Shown piece by piece: positions 35,633-44,880 of a stretch of DNA of 64,000 nt. Source of the DNA: JAAUUJ01 sp964392245 (lineage in GTDB: Bacteria; Cyanobacteriota; Cyanobacteriia; Thermostichales; Thermostichaceae); assembly GCA_964392245.1 (NCBI GenBank), contig CAYMOX010000009.1, positions 1-64,000 on the forward strand, read 5' to 3'. The notes below the pieces were generated by a model. It saw only the letters and a list, made by a program, of their open reading frames with translations, was not told where the DNA came from and did not search any database. Position numbers and translations under genes: made by a program. Every line of letters begins with the position of its first letter. Position 1 is the first letter of the stretch.

Positions 35633-35754
35633 AGATTTTTGTCCCACTCACAGGGTTGTTCAGAAACGTCTCAGAATTGGAGAGTCAGGCCAATACTATC
35701 CGATGTTGGCAACCACTGAATACGTCAAGATGCAGTTGCCACTGCTCGGGAGTC

Positions 35755-38592
35755 TCAGATGTTGTGGATCAGCCGCCTGGGGAAGAAGATCCGCAGGAAT
35801 AGTTTCTCTCCTTCCACCCAAATCATGATCAGCGAACTGAACCCCAGACAGATGAGCAGTTCCTGCCAGGTGAGAACTTCGGTGCCAAAAAACTGGCGCA
35901 GCACCGGCACATAAATCAGGGCCAGCTGCAGAAGGGTAGTCAGGCCGACCGCCCAGTAGAGGTAGGGATTGGTAAAGATAGGCATCTCAACGATCAGCTT
36001 TGTATTCGACCGCACCGCCAGCGCGTGCCCCATCTGGGCTATGCAGAGGGTGGTAAAGATCATGGTTTTCCAGTGGGAGATCTCTGGCCAGATGGTCACC
36101 ATCATCGTGATGGTAATAAAGGCAAATATAATCCCGATCCGGACCATGTAGGCCCCCATGCCGCGGGCAAAGATACTCTCACTCGGGTTAACAGGAGGGC
36201 GGAGCATTACCCCTTCCTCTGCCGGTTCCAGGGCCAGGGCCAGGGCTGGCAACCCATCCGTCACTAGGTTCATCCACAGGATCTGCAGCGGGGTCAGGGG
36301 CACATCGCCAATGCCCAGCAAGGGGGCCGCAGCAATGGTGAGCACCTCCCCAATATTGCTGCCCAGGATGTACTTGATAAAGCGGCGGATATTGCTGTAG
36401 ACGATCCGGCCCTCTTCAATGGCCGCCACGATGGTGGCAAAGTTGTCGTTGAGCAGGACCATATCACTGGCCTCTTTACTCACATCGGTGCCCGTGATCC
36501 CCATGGCCACCCCAATGTTGGCCTGTTTCAAGGCTGGAGCATCGTTGACCCCATCCCCTGTCATGGCCACAAATTGATTCTGTTTTTGCAGAGCCTGCAC
36601 GATCCAGAGCTTGTGCTCCGGGGCCACCCGTGCATAGACATTCACCCGCCGCACCACATCCGCCAGTTGATCAGGACCCAGCTTGGCCAGTTCCCGCCCT
36701 TCCATGACGTGGTCCTGTTCCTGGGCCATCCCCAGATCTTGGGCCACCGCCCGAGCCGTGAGACGGTGATCGCCTGTGATCATGATCGGTCGGATGCCTG
36801 CTCGTTTACATTCCTCTACTGCACTCTTGGCCTCCACCCGTGGCGCATCTCGCATCCCCACCAGCCCTAGCCAGATCAAATCCTGCTCCAGCTTTTCCAG
36901 GGATTCTGGGGGCGGCAGGGTTTCCACTTCTGCGGTGGCAATACCCAGCACCCGGATCCCCTGACCTGCCATGGCTTCATTGGCTTTGAGAATCTCCTGG
37001 CTGTGTTCAGTTGCCAACGGCTGGATGCTGTCCCCCACTTGAATGCGGTTGCACAACTCCAGAATCAGCTCCGGCGATCCCTTGCAGAACACCAGATAAG
37101 GACCAGAGAGGAGGTGCAGATTCTGAGGAAGCCCTGAACTTTGTCCAGTCGGCTGCACTACCACTGTCATTCGTTTCCGCTCGGAAGAGAAGGGCAGCTC
37201 AGTACAGCGAGTTAGTTGCTGCTCCAGATCGGATTTAAACAGATGGGCCTTCCCCCCCAGGGTGAGCAACGCTCCTTCCGTCGGATCCCCAAGGATCGTC
37301 CAGACTTGGCGTTTAAGATGGGCGTGATCGCCTTGCTGCTCCATCTGCTCCTGCTGCAGGGTGGCATCATTGCAGACCACGCCCGCCAGCAGGAGGGTGG
37401 CCAAATCAACACATTGCGTCGGATCCACCCGTTGCCCCTGACAGTAGAACTCCCCTTCAGGGACATAGCCTGTGCCTGTGACTGTGTAGTGGGCCTGCGC
37501 CGTTTCCACCGCCGTCACCACCATCTTGTTTTCCGTCAGGGTGCCTGTTTTATCGGAGCAGATCGTGGTCACAGATCCCAGGGTTTCCACCGCTGGTAAC
37601 CGCCGGATCAAGGCTTGTCGATGCACCATCCGTTGGGTGCCAATTGCCAGGGTTACGGTAATCACGGCAGGTAATCCCTCCGGGACGACAGCCACCGCCA
37701 TACTCAAGGACACCACCAGCAGATCACGAAAATTACTGAAATCTCCAGTTCGAACAATACCCACCACCACCACCACGGCCACCAGCGCCAAGGCCCCCGA
37801 GACGAGCACATTCCCCAGCTGATCCATGCGTTTCTGCAAAGGTGTGGCTTCATTCTCCACTGACTCCAGGAGCGAGGCCACTTTGCCCAGTTCTGTGGCC
37901 ATGCCGGTGCTGGTAATGATCACCTTCCCCCGTCCCTGTACCACCTCCGTGCCCTGAAACACCATATTGGTGCGATCCCCGAGAGGAGTATCTGGGGCCA
38001 GGGTGCCCTGCGCCAGTTTGGACACAGGCATCGCTTCCCCCGTCAGGGCGGCTTCCCGCACCTGCAGATTCACCGCTTCCCACAGACGGCCATCCGCTGG
38101 GATCTGCACCCCTGCTTCCAGCAGCACCACATCCCCTGGCACCAGTTCTGTGGCGGCGATCTCCTGCAAGGCCCCATGACGGCGCACCCGGACGATGGGG
38201 GACGAGAGTTTCTTTAGAGCCATCAGAGCTTTCTCGGCACGGCTCTCCTGCAGGTAGCCCAGCAATCCATTCAGGGCCACAATCGCCAGAATTGCAATGG
38301 CATCCTTAGGAAAATTGCCATCCGTGAGATCCAGATAGGCTGACACCACCGCCACCCCCAGCAACATCAGGAGCATGACATTGGTGAATTGGTCCAGCAG
38401 CACTTCCCAGGAACTGCGGCCACTGGTGGTCACCAGCTCATTGCGTCCATACTGGTCCTGACGCTTTTTGACTTCCTCTGCAGATAATCCCTGATCTAAA
38501 TCCGTATGGAGTCGGAGGGCTATCTCATCTGCAGTTTGGGTGTGGCAGGGCTCCAGGGATAACGTAGCAGGTTGTTCAGCAGATTGAGCCAT
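35755..38592 (-). CDS. Cation-transporting P-type ATPase (Ca2+-type, P2)
   Basis: Membrane pump driven by ATP, probably Ca2+ or another cation. 945 residues from ATG 38592 (GAGG six bases upstream; a TTG four codons earlier is rejected). Order: N-terminal cation-ATPase domain, TM1-2, actuator with AALTGEAMPV (TGE), TM4 with VAVVPEGLPAVITVTLAIGT (PEGLP, as in SERCA/PMCA-like pumps), phosphorylation site CSDKTGTLTENKM, nucleotide domain, ITGDHRLTA, MTGDGVNDAPALKQANIGVA, and six C-terminal helices. It resembles cyanobacterial PacL/PMA1 types; ion specificity is not certain from sequence. Confidence 0.93.
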   Translation of the reverse strand: MAQSAEQPATLSLEPCHTQTADEIALRLHTDLDQGLSAEEVKKRQDQYGRNELVTTSGRSSWEVLLDQFTNVMLLMLLGVAVVSAYLDLTDGNFPKDAIAILAIVALNGLLGYLQESRAEKALMALKKLSSPIVRVRRHGALQEIAATELVPGDVVLLEAGVQIPADGRLWEAVNLQVREAALTGEAMPVSKLAQGTLAPDTPLGDRTNMVFQGTEVVQGRGKVIITSTGMATELGKVASLLESVENEATPLQKRMDQLGNVLVSGALALVAVVVVVGIVRTGDFSNFRDLLVVSLSMAVAVVPEGLPAVITVTLAIGTQRMVHRQALIRRLPAVETLGSVTTICSDKTGTLTENKMVVTAVETAQAHYTVTGTGYVPEGEFYCQGQRVDPTQCVDLATLLLAGVVCNDATLQQEQMEQQGDHAHLKRQVWTILGDPTEGALLTLGGKAHLFKSDLEQQLTRCTELPFSSERKRMTVVVQPTGQSSGLPQNLHLLSGPYLVFCKGSPELILELCNRIQVGDSIQPLATEHSQEILKANEAMAGQGIRVLGIATAEVETLPPPESLEKLEQDLIWLGLVGMRDAPRVEAKSAVEECKRAGIRPIMITGDHRLTARAVAQDLGMAQEQDHVMEGRELAKLGPDQLADVVRRVNVYARVAPEHKLWIVQALQKQNQFVAMTGDGVNDAPALKQANIGVAMGITGTDVSKEASDMVLLNDNFATIVAAIEEGRIVYSNIRRFIKYILGSNIGEVLTIAAAPLLGIGDVPLTPLQILWMNLVTDGLPALALALEPAEEGVMLRPPVNPSESIFARGMGAYMVRIGIIFAFITITMMVTIWPEISHWKTMIFTTLCIAQMGHALAVRSNTKLIVEMPIFTNPYLYWAVGLTTLLQLALIYVPVLRQFFGTEVLTWQELLICLGFSSLIMIWVEGEKLFLRIFFPRRLIHNI

Positions 38593-38790
38593 TGCTAACC
38601 TCAAGCGGATCTATCAAATTGTACTCTAGCGCTATCCCTGCCTGGGTTGCAGACCTGTCTCCCCCCTGATCAACCCCACCACTCTGGGAGACAGCAAGCT
38701 TAAATCTCTGTGGAGGACTCCTCGCTTGGGCGACGGCATGTTGTAGCGTGAAAAGTATGGGCCGCTCCTGAGATCAGGGATCGGGGCGGC

Positions 38791-39756
38791 ATGGACAGAG
38801 CTGATTTGACTGAAGAAAAACTTCTGCAATTGGGGTTGCTGTGGGTTTGGGATCCCCCGACCCCGATCCCTTTGGATCTCCAGACTTTGGAGAAGGCGCT
38901 CCCACGAGCACGCTTTGTCATCCATCCCTTTTACCAGATCGATCACTTTGTCACCTATCTGCAGAAAGACCATGAGGGACTGGATTGTCTAATTTTTCTT
39001 TCTCCTGCAGACCTATTGGAGGAGCTGGAGTCGATTGCGTTGCGTCTTTGTGAGTGTGGAGTCCTGCTGCCCACGGTGCTGATCATTGTGGAGTCAGAAC
39101 CAGCTTCTCCTCACTCCCGGATCCAGGCATTGCTCAAACACGAACGCTTTTTTTACCACAACGCCTCGCTGGTGCAGCGGGTGGATCCGGCTCAGGTCAC
39201 AGATATCCTGCGCCATGGGGAAACAACGCTGCTGAATCTTCCCAGTTTGGTGGATCGGGCGATCGCTCTCTTCCTGCAATTGTCCCCCACCTGTGGTCTG
39301 CCCGAGGGCGAAGGACAGCACCTGATGCGCTCCCTCTCGGAACGGGTCCATAACCAGCAGCAGCGTCTGGCGGAGAAACTGCGGGAACGACTGGGGTACA
39401 TGGGGGTGTACTATCATCGGGATCCCGATCGATTCTTTCGTCATCTTCCAGGAGAAGAACAACAGGCGATGCGCCGCCGTCTGCGGGGGCTGTACCAGGC
39501 AATCGTGCTGGAATATTTTCAGTCTCCCCGCACCGCCAATGCTCGGATTGATGAGTTTGTGGCTCTGGCTTTTTTTGCCGATATCGGGGCCTCTCAAGTG
39601 TTAGAGCTACACATGAGCCTCATGGATGATTTTGCCAAACAGCTTAAGCTAGAAGGGCGCAGTGAAGAAATCCTTCTGGATTATCGCATCACCCTGATAG
39701 ATGTGATCGCCCACCTGAGCGAAATGTATCGCCGCTCCATTCCACGCGAGCAGTAA
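38791..39756 (+). CDS. kaiA: Circadian clock protein KaiA
   Basis: Stimulates KaiC autophosphorylation by binding its C-terminal A-loop. The full-length form has 321 residues: an N-terminal pseudo-receiver domain (about 1-140, lacking a phosphoacceptor arrangement), a linker, and a C-terminal four-helix dimer/KaiC-binding domain (MGVYYHRDPDRFFRHLPGEE, LVALAFFADIG-like FVALAFFADIGASQVLELHM). First gene of kaiABC; kaiB follows after 13 bases. Confidence 0.95.
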   Translation: MDRADLTEEKLLQLGLLWVWDPPTPIPLDLQTLEKALPRARFVIHPFYQIDHFVTYLQKDHEGLDCLIFLSPADLLEELESIALRLCECGVLLPTVLIIVESEPASPHSRIQALLKHERFFYHNASLVQRVDPAQVTDILRHGETTLLNLPSLVDRAIALFLQLSPTCGLPEGEGQHLMRSLSERVHNQQQRLAEKLRERLGYMGVYYHRDPDRFFRHLPGEEQQAMRRRLRGLYQAIVLEYFQSPRTANARIDEFVALAFFADIGASQVLELHMSLMDDFAKQLKLEGRSEEILLDYRITLIDVIAHLSEMYRRSIPREQ

Positions 39757-39769
39757 GGGGTCAGTTAAG

Positions 39770-40099
39770 ATGGTCTCGAATCGTAAAGCCTATGTCCTGA
39801 AACTCTATGTGGCGGGGAATACCCCCAACTCCACGCGAGCGATCCGGGTCCTGCAGGATATTCTGGAGAAAGACTTTCAGGGTGTCTATAGTTTGAAAGT
39901 GATCGATGTGCTGGAGAATCCTCAGCTGGCGGAAGAGGATAAAATTCTAGCCACCCCTACTTTGACCAAGATCCTGCCCCCCCCCGTCCGCAAAATCATC
40001 GGTGATCTCTCAAATCGTGAGAAAGTCCTGATTGGGCTCGACCTAATGTATGAGGATCTGCAGCAAGGCACACTCCCCGATCTGGAGGACACTCCCTGA
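39770..40099 (+). CDS. kaiB: Circadian clock protein KaiB
   Basis: Fold-switching thioredoxin-like protein that binds phosphorylated KaiC and sequesters KaiA. 109 residues, with KAYVLKLYVAGNTPNSTRAI, KVIDVLENPQLAEEDKILAT and PTLTKILPPPVRKIIGDLS, all characteristic of clock KaiB. It ends with an acidic tail. Two bases separate its stop from kaiC, so the two are probably co-transcribed and coupled. Confidence 0.97.
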   Translation: MVSNRKAYVLKLYVAGNTPNSTRAIRVLQDILEKDFQGVYSLKVIDVLENPQLAEEDKILATPTLTKILPPPVRKIIGDLSNREKVLIGLDLMYEDLQQGTLPDLEDTP

Positions 40100-40101
40100 C
40101 C

Positions 40102-41727
40102 ATGGCGACACCCAGTAACCCTGCCAAAAGTAACAATTCGCAGTCAGATTTTCCCGTCGATGTCAGTGAAACCTCCATTGCAGGTAGCAGCCGTCAGGTT
40201 CCGGTGGTGGGTATTCAGAAGATTCCCACGGCCATTGAGGGCTTTGATGAAATCAGCAATGGGGGATTGCCTTTGGGGCGCTCCACCCTGGTGAGTGGCA
40301 CCTCAGGCACGGGAAAAACCCTGTTTGCCTTACAGTTTCTCTACAATGGTCTGATGCAGTTTCAGGAACCCGGTATCCTGGTTACCTTTGAAGAATCTCC
40401 GGAGGACATCAGTCGCAATGCCCGCAGTTTCGGCTGGGATCTGCAATCCCTGCAGCAGGAAGGTAAGCTATTTGTGGTGGATGCTTCACCGGAACCTGAA
40501 GGCTATGAAATCAGTGGCAATTTCGATCTCTCTGCTTTGATTGAACGGATCCAGTACAACATTCGCAAATATAAAGCTAAACGAGTAGCTATTGATTCCG
40601 TCACTGCGATCTTTCAACAGTATGAACCGGCAGGGATTGTCCGTCGAGAGCTGTTTCGTTTAACGGCTCGGCTCAAGCAGTTGAATGTCACCACAGTCAT
40701 GACCACGGAGCGAACCGAGGAATATGGAGCGATTGCCCGCTTTGGTGTTGAAGAGTTTGTTTCGGATAATGTGGTGATCCTGCGCAATATTCTGGAGGGC
40801 GAGCGCCGCCGCCGCACCATAGAAATCTTGAAATTGCGGGGCACTACCCACATGAAGGGGGAATATCCCTTCACCATTACCCATGAAGGCGTGAACATCT
40901 TTCCCCTCGGAGCCATGCAGCTCACCCAACGATCTTCAAACAAGCGCGTCTCCTCAGGAATCCAGAAGCTGGATGAAATGTGCGGTGGAGGGTTTTTCAA
41001 GGATTCGATTATTCTAGCCACCGGGGCCACCGGCACAGGAAAAACCTCGCTGGTCAGTAAGTTTCTGGAAGAAGGCTGTTTACGGGGAGAACGGTGCATT
41101 CTTTTTGCCTACGAGGAGTCCCGCGCCCAGCTTTCCCGCAATGCCTCCTCCTGGGGAATTGATCTGGAGCAGTTTGAGCAGCAGAAGTTATTGAAAATTA
41201 TCTGTGCTTATCCCGAGTCCGCAGGACTGGAGGATCACCTGCAAAATATTAAGTCTGAAATGCTGGCTTTCAAGCCTTCGCGTGTGGCCATTGATTCCCT
41301 GTCGGCTCTAGCTCGGGGAGTGAGCCAGAATGCCTTTCGACAGTTTGTGATCGGGGTCACAGGTCTGGCGAAGCAGGAAGAGATCACCGGATTCTTCACC
41401 AACACCACCGATCAGTTCATGGGCTCTCACTCCATCACTGAATCGCACATCTCCACCATCACGGACACGATCATTTTGCTGCAGTATGTGGAGATCCGTG
41501 GAGAAATGGCTCGGGCCCTCAATGTCTTTAAAATGCGGGGCTCCTGGCACGATAAAGGCATCCGCGAGTATCTGATTCAAAACACAGGGATCGAGATCCG
41601 CGATTCTTTCCGTGGCTATGAGCGCATTATTAGTGGGTCCCCCACCCGCATCTCCTTTGATGAAAAGAATGAACTTTCCCGCATTGTGCAAAGTGTGCAG
41701 GAGCGGGAATCTGGGGGGCTGACCTAA
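40102..41727 (+). CDS. kaiC: Circadian clock protein KaiC
   Basis: Hexameric ATPase/autokinase/autophosphatase at the core of the clock, 541 residues with duplicated CI and CII domains. CI: Walker A GTSGTGKT (66-73) and catalytic Glu pair E97/E98 in TFEESPED. CII: Walker A GATGTGKTS, FAYEESRAQL, and phosphorylation sites Ser/Thr in SHISTITDT (about Ser451/Thr452, equal to S431/T432 of the Synechococcus protein). The C-terminal A-loop region ERIISGSPTRIS is present. The N-terminus is about 20 residues longer than in Synechococcus elongatus. The 3' end overlaps the convergent gene by four bases. Confidence 0.97.
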   Translation: MATPSNPAKSNNSQSDFPVDVSETSIAGSSRQVPVVGIQKIPTAIEGFDEISNGGLPLGRSTLVSGTSGTGKTLFALQFLYNGLMQFQEPGILVTFEESPEDISRNARSFGWDLQSLQQEGKLFVVDASPEPEGYEISGNFDLSALIERIQYNIRKYKAKRVAIDSVTAIFQQYEPAGIVRRELFRLTARLKQLNVTTVMTTERTEEYGAIARFGVEEFVSDNVVILRNILEGERRRRTIEILKLRGTTHMKGEYPFTITHEGVNIFPLGAMQLTQRSSNKRVSSGIQKLDEMCGGGFFKDSIILATGATGTGKTSLVSKFLEEGCLRGERCILFAYEESRAQLSRNASSWGIDLEQFEQQKLLKIICAYPESAGLEDHLQNIKSEMLAFKPSRVAIDSLSALARGVSQNAFRQFVIGVTGLAKQEEITGFFTNTTDQFMGSHSITESHISTITDTIILLQYVEIRGEMARALNVFKMRGSWHDKGIREYLIQNTGIEIRDSFRGYERIISGSPTRISFDEKNELSRIVQSVQERESGGLT

Positions 41728-42182
41728 GGCCGCAGGTCCTCTTCATCCAGGAACGGGGTATCCCATCCCGCTGCCATGGCATCCGCCACTGCTGCTTTCA
41801 GGGCACGGGTTTCCTGCATCACCTGCATGCGATCGGAAAGGGGATCGGAGAGGGGAATTAGACGCAACACCCGGTTCTCCTGCACCAGATCCAGAACGAC
41901 AGTCGGGGAGGATGGGCAGCTGGGATCGGTCTCCAGACCTAAATAGTCAAAACTATTGACATTGAGATAGAGGGTTTGATTGGCTACGAGCGTTGCTGCA
42001 TGCGGATCCTCGAATACCTCCATCACATAGCCTTCTCCCTGATGCCGGACACAGCTGTCAACGATATCCTGATAGTGGACCCGACCCAGATCAGAGAGCA
42101 GACGACACATATCCTTCTTCTGGATGACGGTGCCCACATCAACAATGCAGGGGGCGAGGTGAGGATGAACGGAATCAGACAT
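41724..42182 (-). CDS. Conserved hypothetical protein convergent with kaiC
   Basis: A 152-residue soluble protein beginning MSDSVHPHLAPCIVDVGTVI. It has an alpha/beta-looking first half (YVMEVFEDPHAATLVANQTL, YLNVNSFDYLGLE) and a polar C-terminus. No membrane segment, signal or catalytic motif. It shares a four-base tail overlap with kaiC. Codon use fits its neighbours. I do not recognise a characterised family. Confidence 0.65.
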   Translation of the reverse strand: MSDSVHPHLAPCIVDVGTVIQKKDMCRLLSDLGRVHYQDIVDSCVRHQGEGYVMEVFEDPHAATLVANQTLYLNVNSFDYLGLETDPSCPSSPTVVLDLVQENRVLRLIPLSDPLSDRMQVMQETRALKAAVADAMAAGWDTPFLDEEDLRP

Positions 42183-42705
42183 AGTTTCCAGATACTGTAG
42201 TCAGGTTTCTTGAGACAGGGAAAGCGGCGTTTGGCAATGAATCATTCAGGAGTAATCTGGCTTTATTGAAGCGTAGAAGTGATGATCTGGCATCTGTAGC
42301 GACCCAGTGAATTGGGAAAGACAACGTCATCAGCTGCAGCCACAATTCAGTGAATTACATACTCGGAACTCGGCCAGAAGCCTTGTCCAGAGGCAGATTG
42401 ACTGCTTCGACTCTATCACAACTCTCTGCTTTAGGCTCTCACCTCGGCCTGGATCACGATTAGAGGTGGCCAGAGTTTTTTGCCACTACATGTTGTGTCT
42501 TAATTATAGAAATTCGGTCGTTATCCACTACCTATTGATTTGCCTATCCATCGTGAAAGAACATTACGAACTGAATCGAAGTTTCCTTTTCAGCACGGAG
42601 CGTACCCTGTTTGGTTCTGGCTTCACCAGCTCCTGATTCTTCTCCTAAGTACGAGATCAGACTGTTTGAGGAAACATCAAAAGCGAGGGGTCATCTGGAA
42701 GGGAC
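42183..42705. other. Intergenic
   Basis: About 520 bases. The left end should hold the promoter of the minus-strand gene at 41724. Plus frames at 42307..42636 and 42540..42875 have no recognisable features, and the second runs antisense into the M23 gene. No RNA or repeat recognised. Confidence 0.4.
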
Positions 42706-43875
42706 CTAGAGATAGCGGCGGGGATTCACAGGCTGCCCACTCACTCTCACTTCAAAATGGACGTGAGGTCCTGTGGAGAGTCCAGTTGATCCTGCCAGTG
42801 CCACCCCCTGTCCTCGCTGCACGGTTTGTCCCGTTCCCACCAGTAAGCGACTGTTATGGGCATAAAGGGTGGTAATCCCTTGCCCGTGGTTGACAATGAC
42901 GGTGTTGCCATAGCCCCCATACCAGCCTGCGAAAATTACGGTTCCCCGATCCGCAGCCCGCACTGGAGTTCCGGTGGGTACCCCAAAGTCAATCCCCGCG
43001 TGAAAGCGGCGGCTCCGGTAAACAGGATGCACCCGCCAGCCAAAGTCACTCGTGATCGGGCCTCCCACGGGTGGAATCAAACGTCCGGTTCCCTCGACGA
43101 TCGGAGTGCCACTCTGGGTCTGCTGGGCGGTTTGGGCCGCAATCAGCTGCTGAATCATGCCGCTGATCTGCTGGGAGTCAGATTGCAGTCGCCGTTGTGC
43201 GGCTTCATAGGCGTTGCGCTGGTTGGAGATGCGCTGGATCAGGGACTGCTGCGCAGCCATCTGTTGCTCTAGCTCATTCTTTTGCCCCGCCAACTCCTGC
43301 AGAATCAGGGCAATTTCATTTTTCTGGGCCTCCAGCTGAATTCGCTGTTCCTGAATCTGTTGTGCTGTTTTTTGCAGTTCGGTGATCAGCTGGCGATCCG
43401 CTTCCAGCAGGAGCTTTAACTGATAGCGACGATCAAAAAATTCGTTCAGATCCTGGCTGCTGAGCAGGAGAGCCCACCAGTGTTCCGATCCCTGACGCTG
43501 CAGATAGCGGAGGCGAGCTGAGGCCCCCAGTCGTTGCCGCTCCAGTTTGGCCTCCAACTCCTGCAGCTCCCGCTGGGTTTTCTCCAGCGCTTTTTGGGCC
43601 TGCTGCAGTCGATATTCCGTATCCGCGATCCGTGTATTGGTGATATTGAGGTTGTTCCTCAGGGTCCCCATTTGCTGCAGGGCCCCCGATTCCTGTTGGC
43701 GCAGTTGATTCAGTTGTTGTTCAGTTGTCTGGATCTGCTGCTGCAACTGCTGCTGTTGCTGCTTCAGGCGATCCAAACTTTGGGCGTGAAGAGGTGATAC
43801 CAACCCTACTCCCACGACCAAAAATAGCAGCATTATCCCGCTGATCCACCCGCGCCACCGCCGGAGACTTCTCAT
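42706..43875 (-). CDS. M23 peptidase with long coiled coil (EnvC/NlpD-like murein hydrolase factor)
   Basis: A 389-residue exported protein. The signal peptide is WISGIMLLFLVVGVGLVSPL...HA. A Gln-rich coiled coil (about residues 32-245) resembles EnvC. The C-terminal LytM/M23 domain (from about 275) has FHAGIDFGVPTGTPVRAADR with the zinc ligands His and Asp (HxxxD), YGNTVIVNHG, and HVHFEVR (HxH). The zinc motifs are intact, so it could be an active endopeptidase rather than only an amidase activator. It probably acts in septal peptidoglycan splitting. Confidence 0.9.
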   Translation of the reverse strand: MRSLRRWRGWISGIMLLFLVVGVGLVSPLHAQSLDRLKQQQQQLQQQIQTTEQQLNQLRQQESGALQQMGTLRNNLNITNTRIADTEYRLQQAQKALEKTQRELQELEAKLERQRLGASARLRYLQRQGSEHWWALLLSSQDLNEFFDRRYQLKLLLEADRQLITELQKTAQQIQEQRIQLEAQKNEIALILQELAGQKNELEQQMAAQQSLIQRISNQRNAYEAAQRRLQSDSQQISGMIQQLIAAQTAQQTQSGTPIVEGTGRLIPPVGGPITSDFGWRVHPVYRSRRFHAGIDFGVPTGTPVRAADRGTVIFAGWYGGYGNTVIVNHGQGITTLYAHNSRLLVGTGQTVQRGQGVALAGSTGLSTGPHVHFEVRVSGQPVNPRRYL

Positions 43876-44047
43876 GCCGATGGGTTTACCTCACTCAAAC
43901 TGGCGCTGATTTTACCATGGGTCTTCCCCAGGGCCTAGCCGCAGCCCCGATCCAGAGTCTTTTTTCCATGGGTCTCAGGTGCAATTCCCGCTCATGAATA
44001 ACTGCAGTACACTTTGGTGATCCCCCATGATCTGGAGTGATATCAGC

Positions 44048-44632
44048 ATGCAGATCACAGCGATAGTGTTCTTGTTTCTCAGATCCTTTTTCATCCTGCT
44101 GCTGCTGCTCCTTTCCATTTTTCTCAGCGGATTTATTCAACCCTTTCCCCGTCTGAAAATCTATCAGGATCAGCCGGATCACTATAGCTTTCGCTATCCC
44201 AAACCATGGCGGTCTCTACCTGTGGCAACAGGAGTGGATGTAGCATTTGCTGATCCAGGGTCGCGTGTGGATCATGTCAGCATCGTTATCAGTCGGATCG
44301 ATTCCAATCCAAATTTATTGGCCCTGGGTTCTGCACAGGAGGTGGCGCAAACACTCCTGCAGACAACGGTGGCTCCTCCGGGATCCAATGTGGAAGCCAG
44401 GTTAATCACGGCTACTTACCGCTGGCAACAAGAGCAGGCTTTTCTGGATATGGAATTCACGGTGCGACTCACCTCAGGTCCGTCTGCCTGGAGAAACCGT
44501 CATCATCTGATCAGCATCACCACGCATCAAGATCACTTGCTCTCCCTCGATGCCTCAGCCCTGGAAGCTCATTGGCCCCACCTGGCAGCACTCTATGCAC
44601 AAGTCATCCAGTCTTTTCAGATTTTAGGGTGA
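44048..44632 (+). CDS. PsbP-domain protein (CyanoP-like)
   Basis: 194 residues from ATG 44048, which has GGAG about ten bases upstream; an ATG seven codons earlier lacks a site. An N-terminal hydrophobic segment (FFILLLLLLSIFLSGFIQPF) is followed by the PsbP fold: YSFRYPKPWRSLP, VDVAFADPG, VSIVISRID, LGSAQEVAQTLLQTTVAPPG, HHLISITTHQDHLLSLDASA. CyanoP is usually a lipoprotein of photosystem II assembly, but here no lipobox Cys follows the hydrophobic segment. It may be a membrane-anchored PsbP-like paralogue rather than CyanoP itself. Confidence 0.75.
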   Translation: MQITAIVFLFLRSFFILLLLLLSIFLSGFIQPFPRLKIYQDQPDHYSFRYPKPWRSLPVATGVDVAFADPGSRVDHVSIVISRIDSNPNLLALGSAQEVAQTLLQTTVAPPGSNVEARLITATYRWQQEQAFLDMEFTVRLTSGPSAWRNRHHLISITTHQDHLLSLDASALEAHWPHLAALYAQVIQSFQILG

Positions 44633-44880
44633 GAATCTATGAATCCTGCTCACAAAATCCTCTTCTGCTTTGGTATGCATACATTTCAAATCTTATGAAC
44701 TCCCCCGCAACTACTGGGGCACTTAACCTGCTCATAATCTTACAGATCTTGATGGATTACCAATAAGAGAAGGAAGTTTACAAGTTGATGCAACGTAGCC
44801 TGGTAAACTTGACGGCCCGAAATTAGATACTCGAATATACAGTTGTAAATGCGGAAAAACGTAGAAGGATGTGACGTCGT

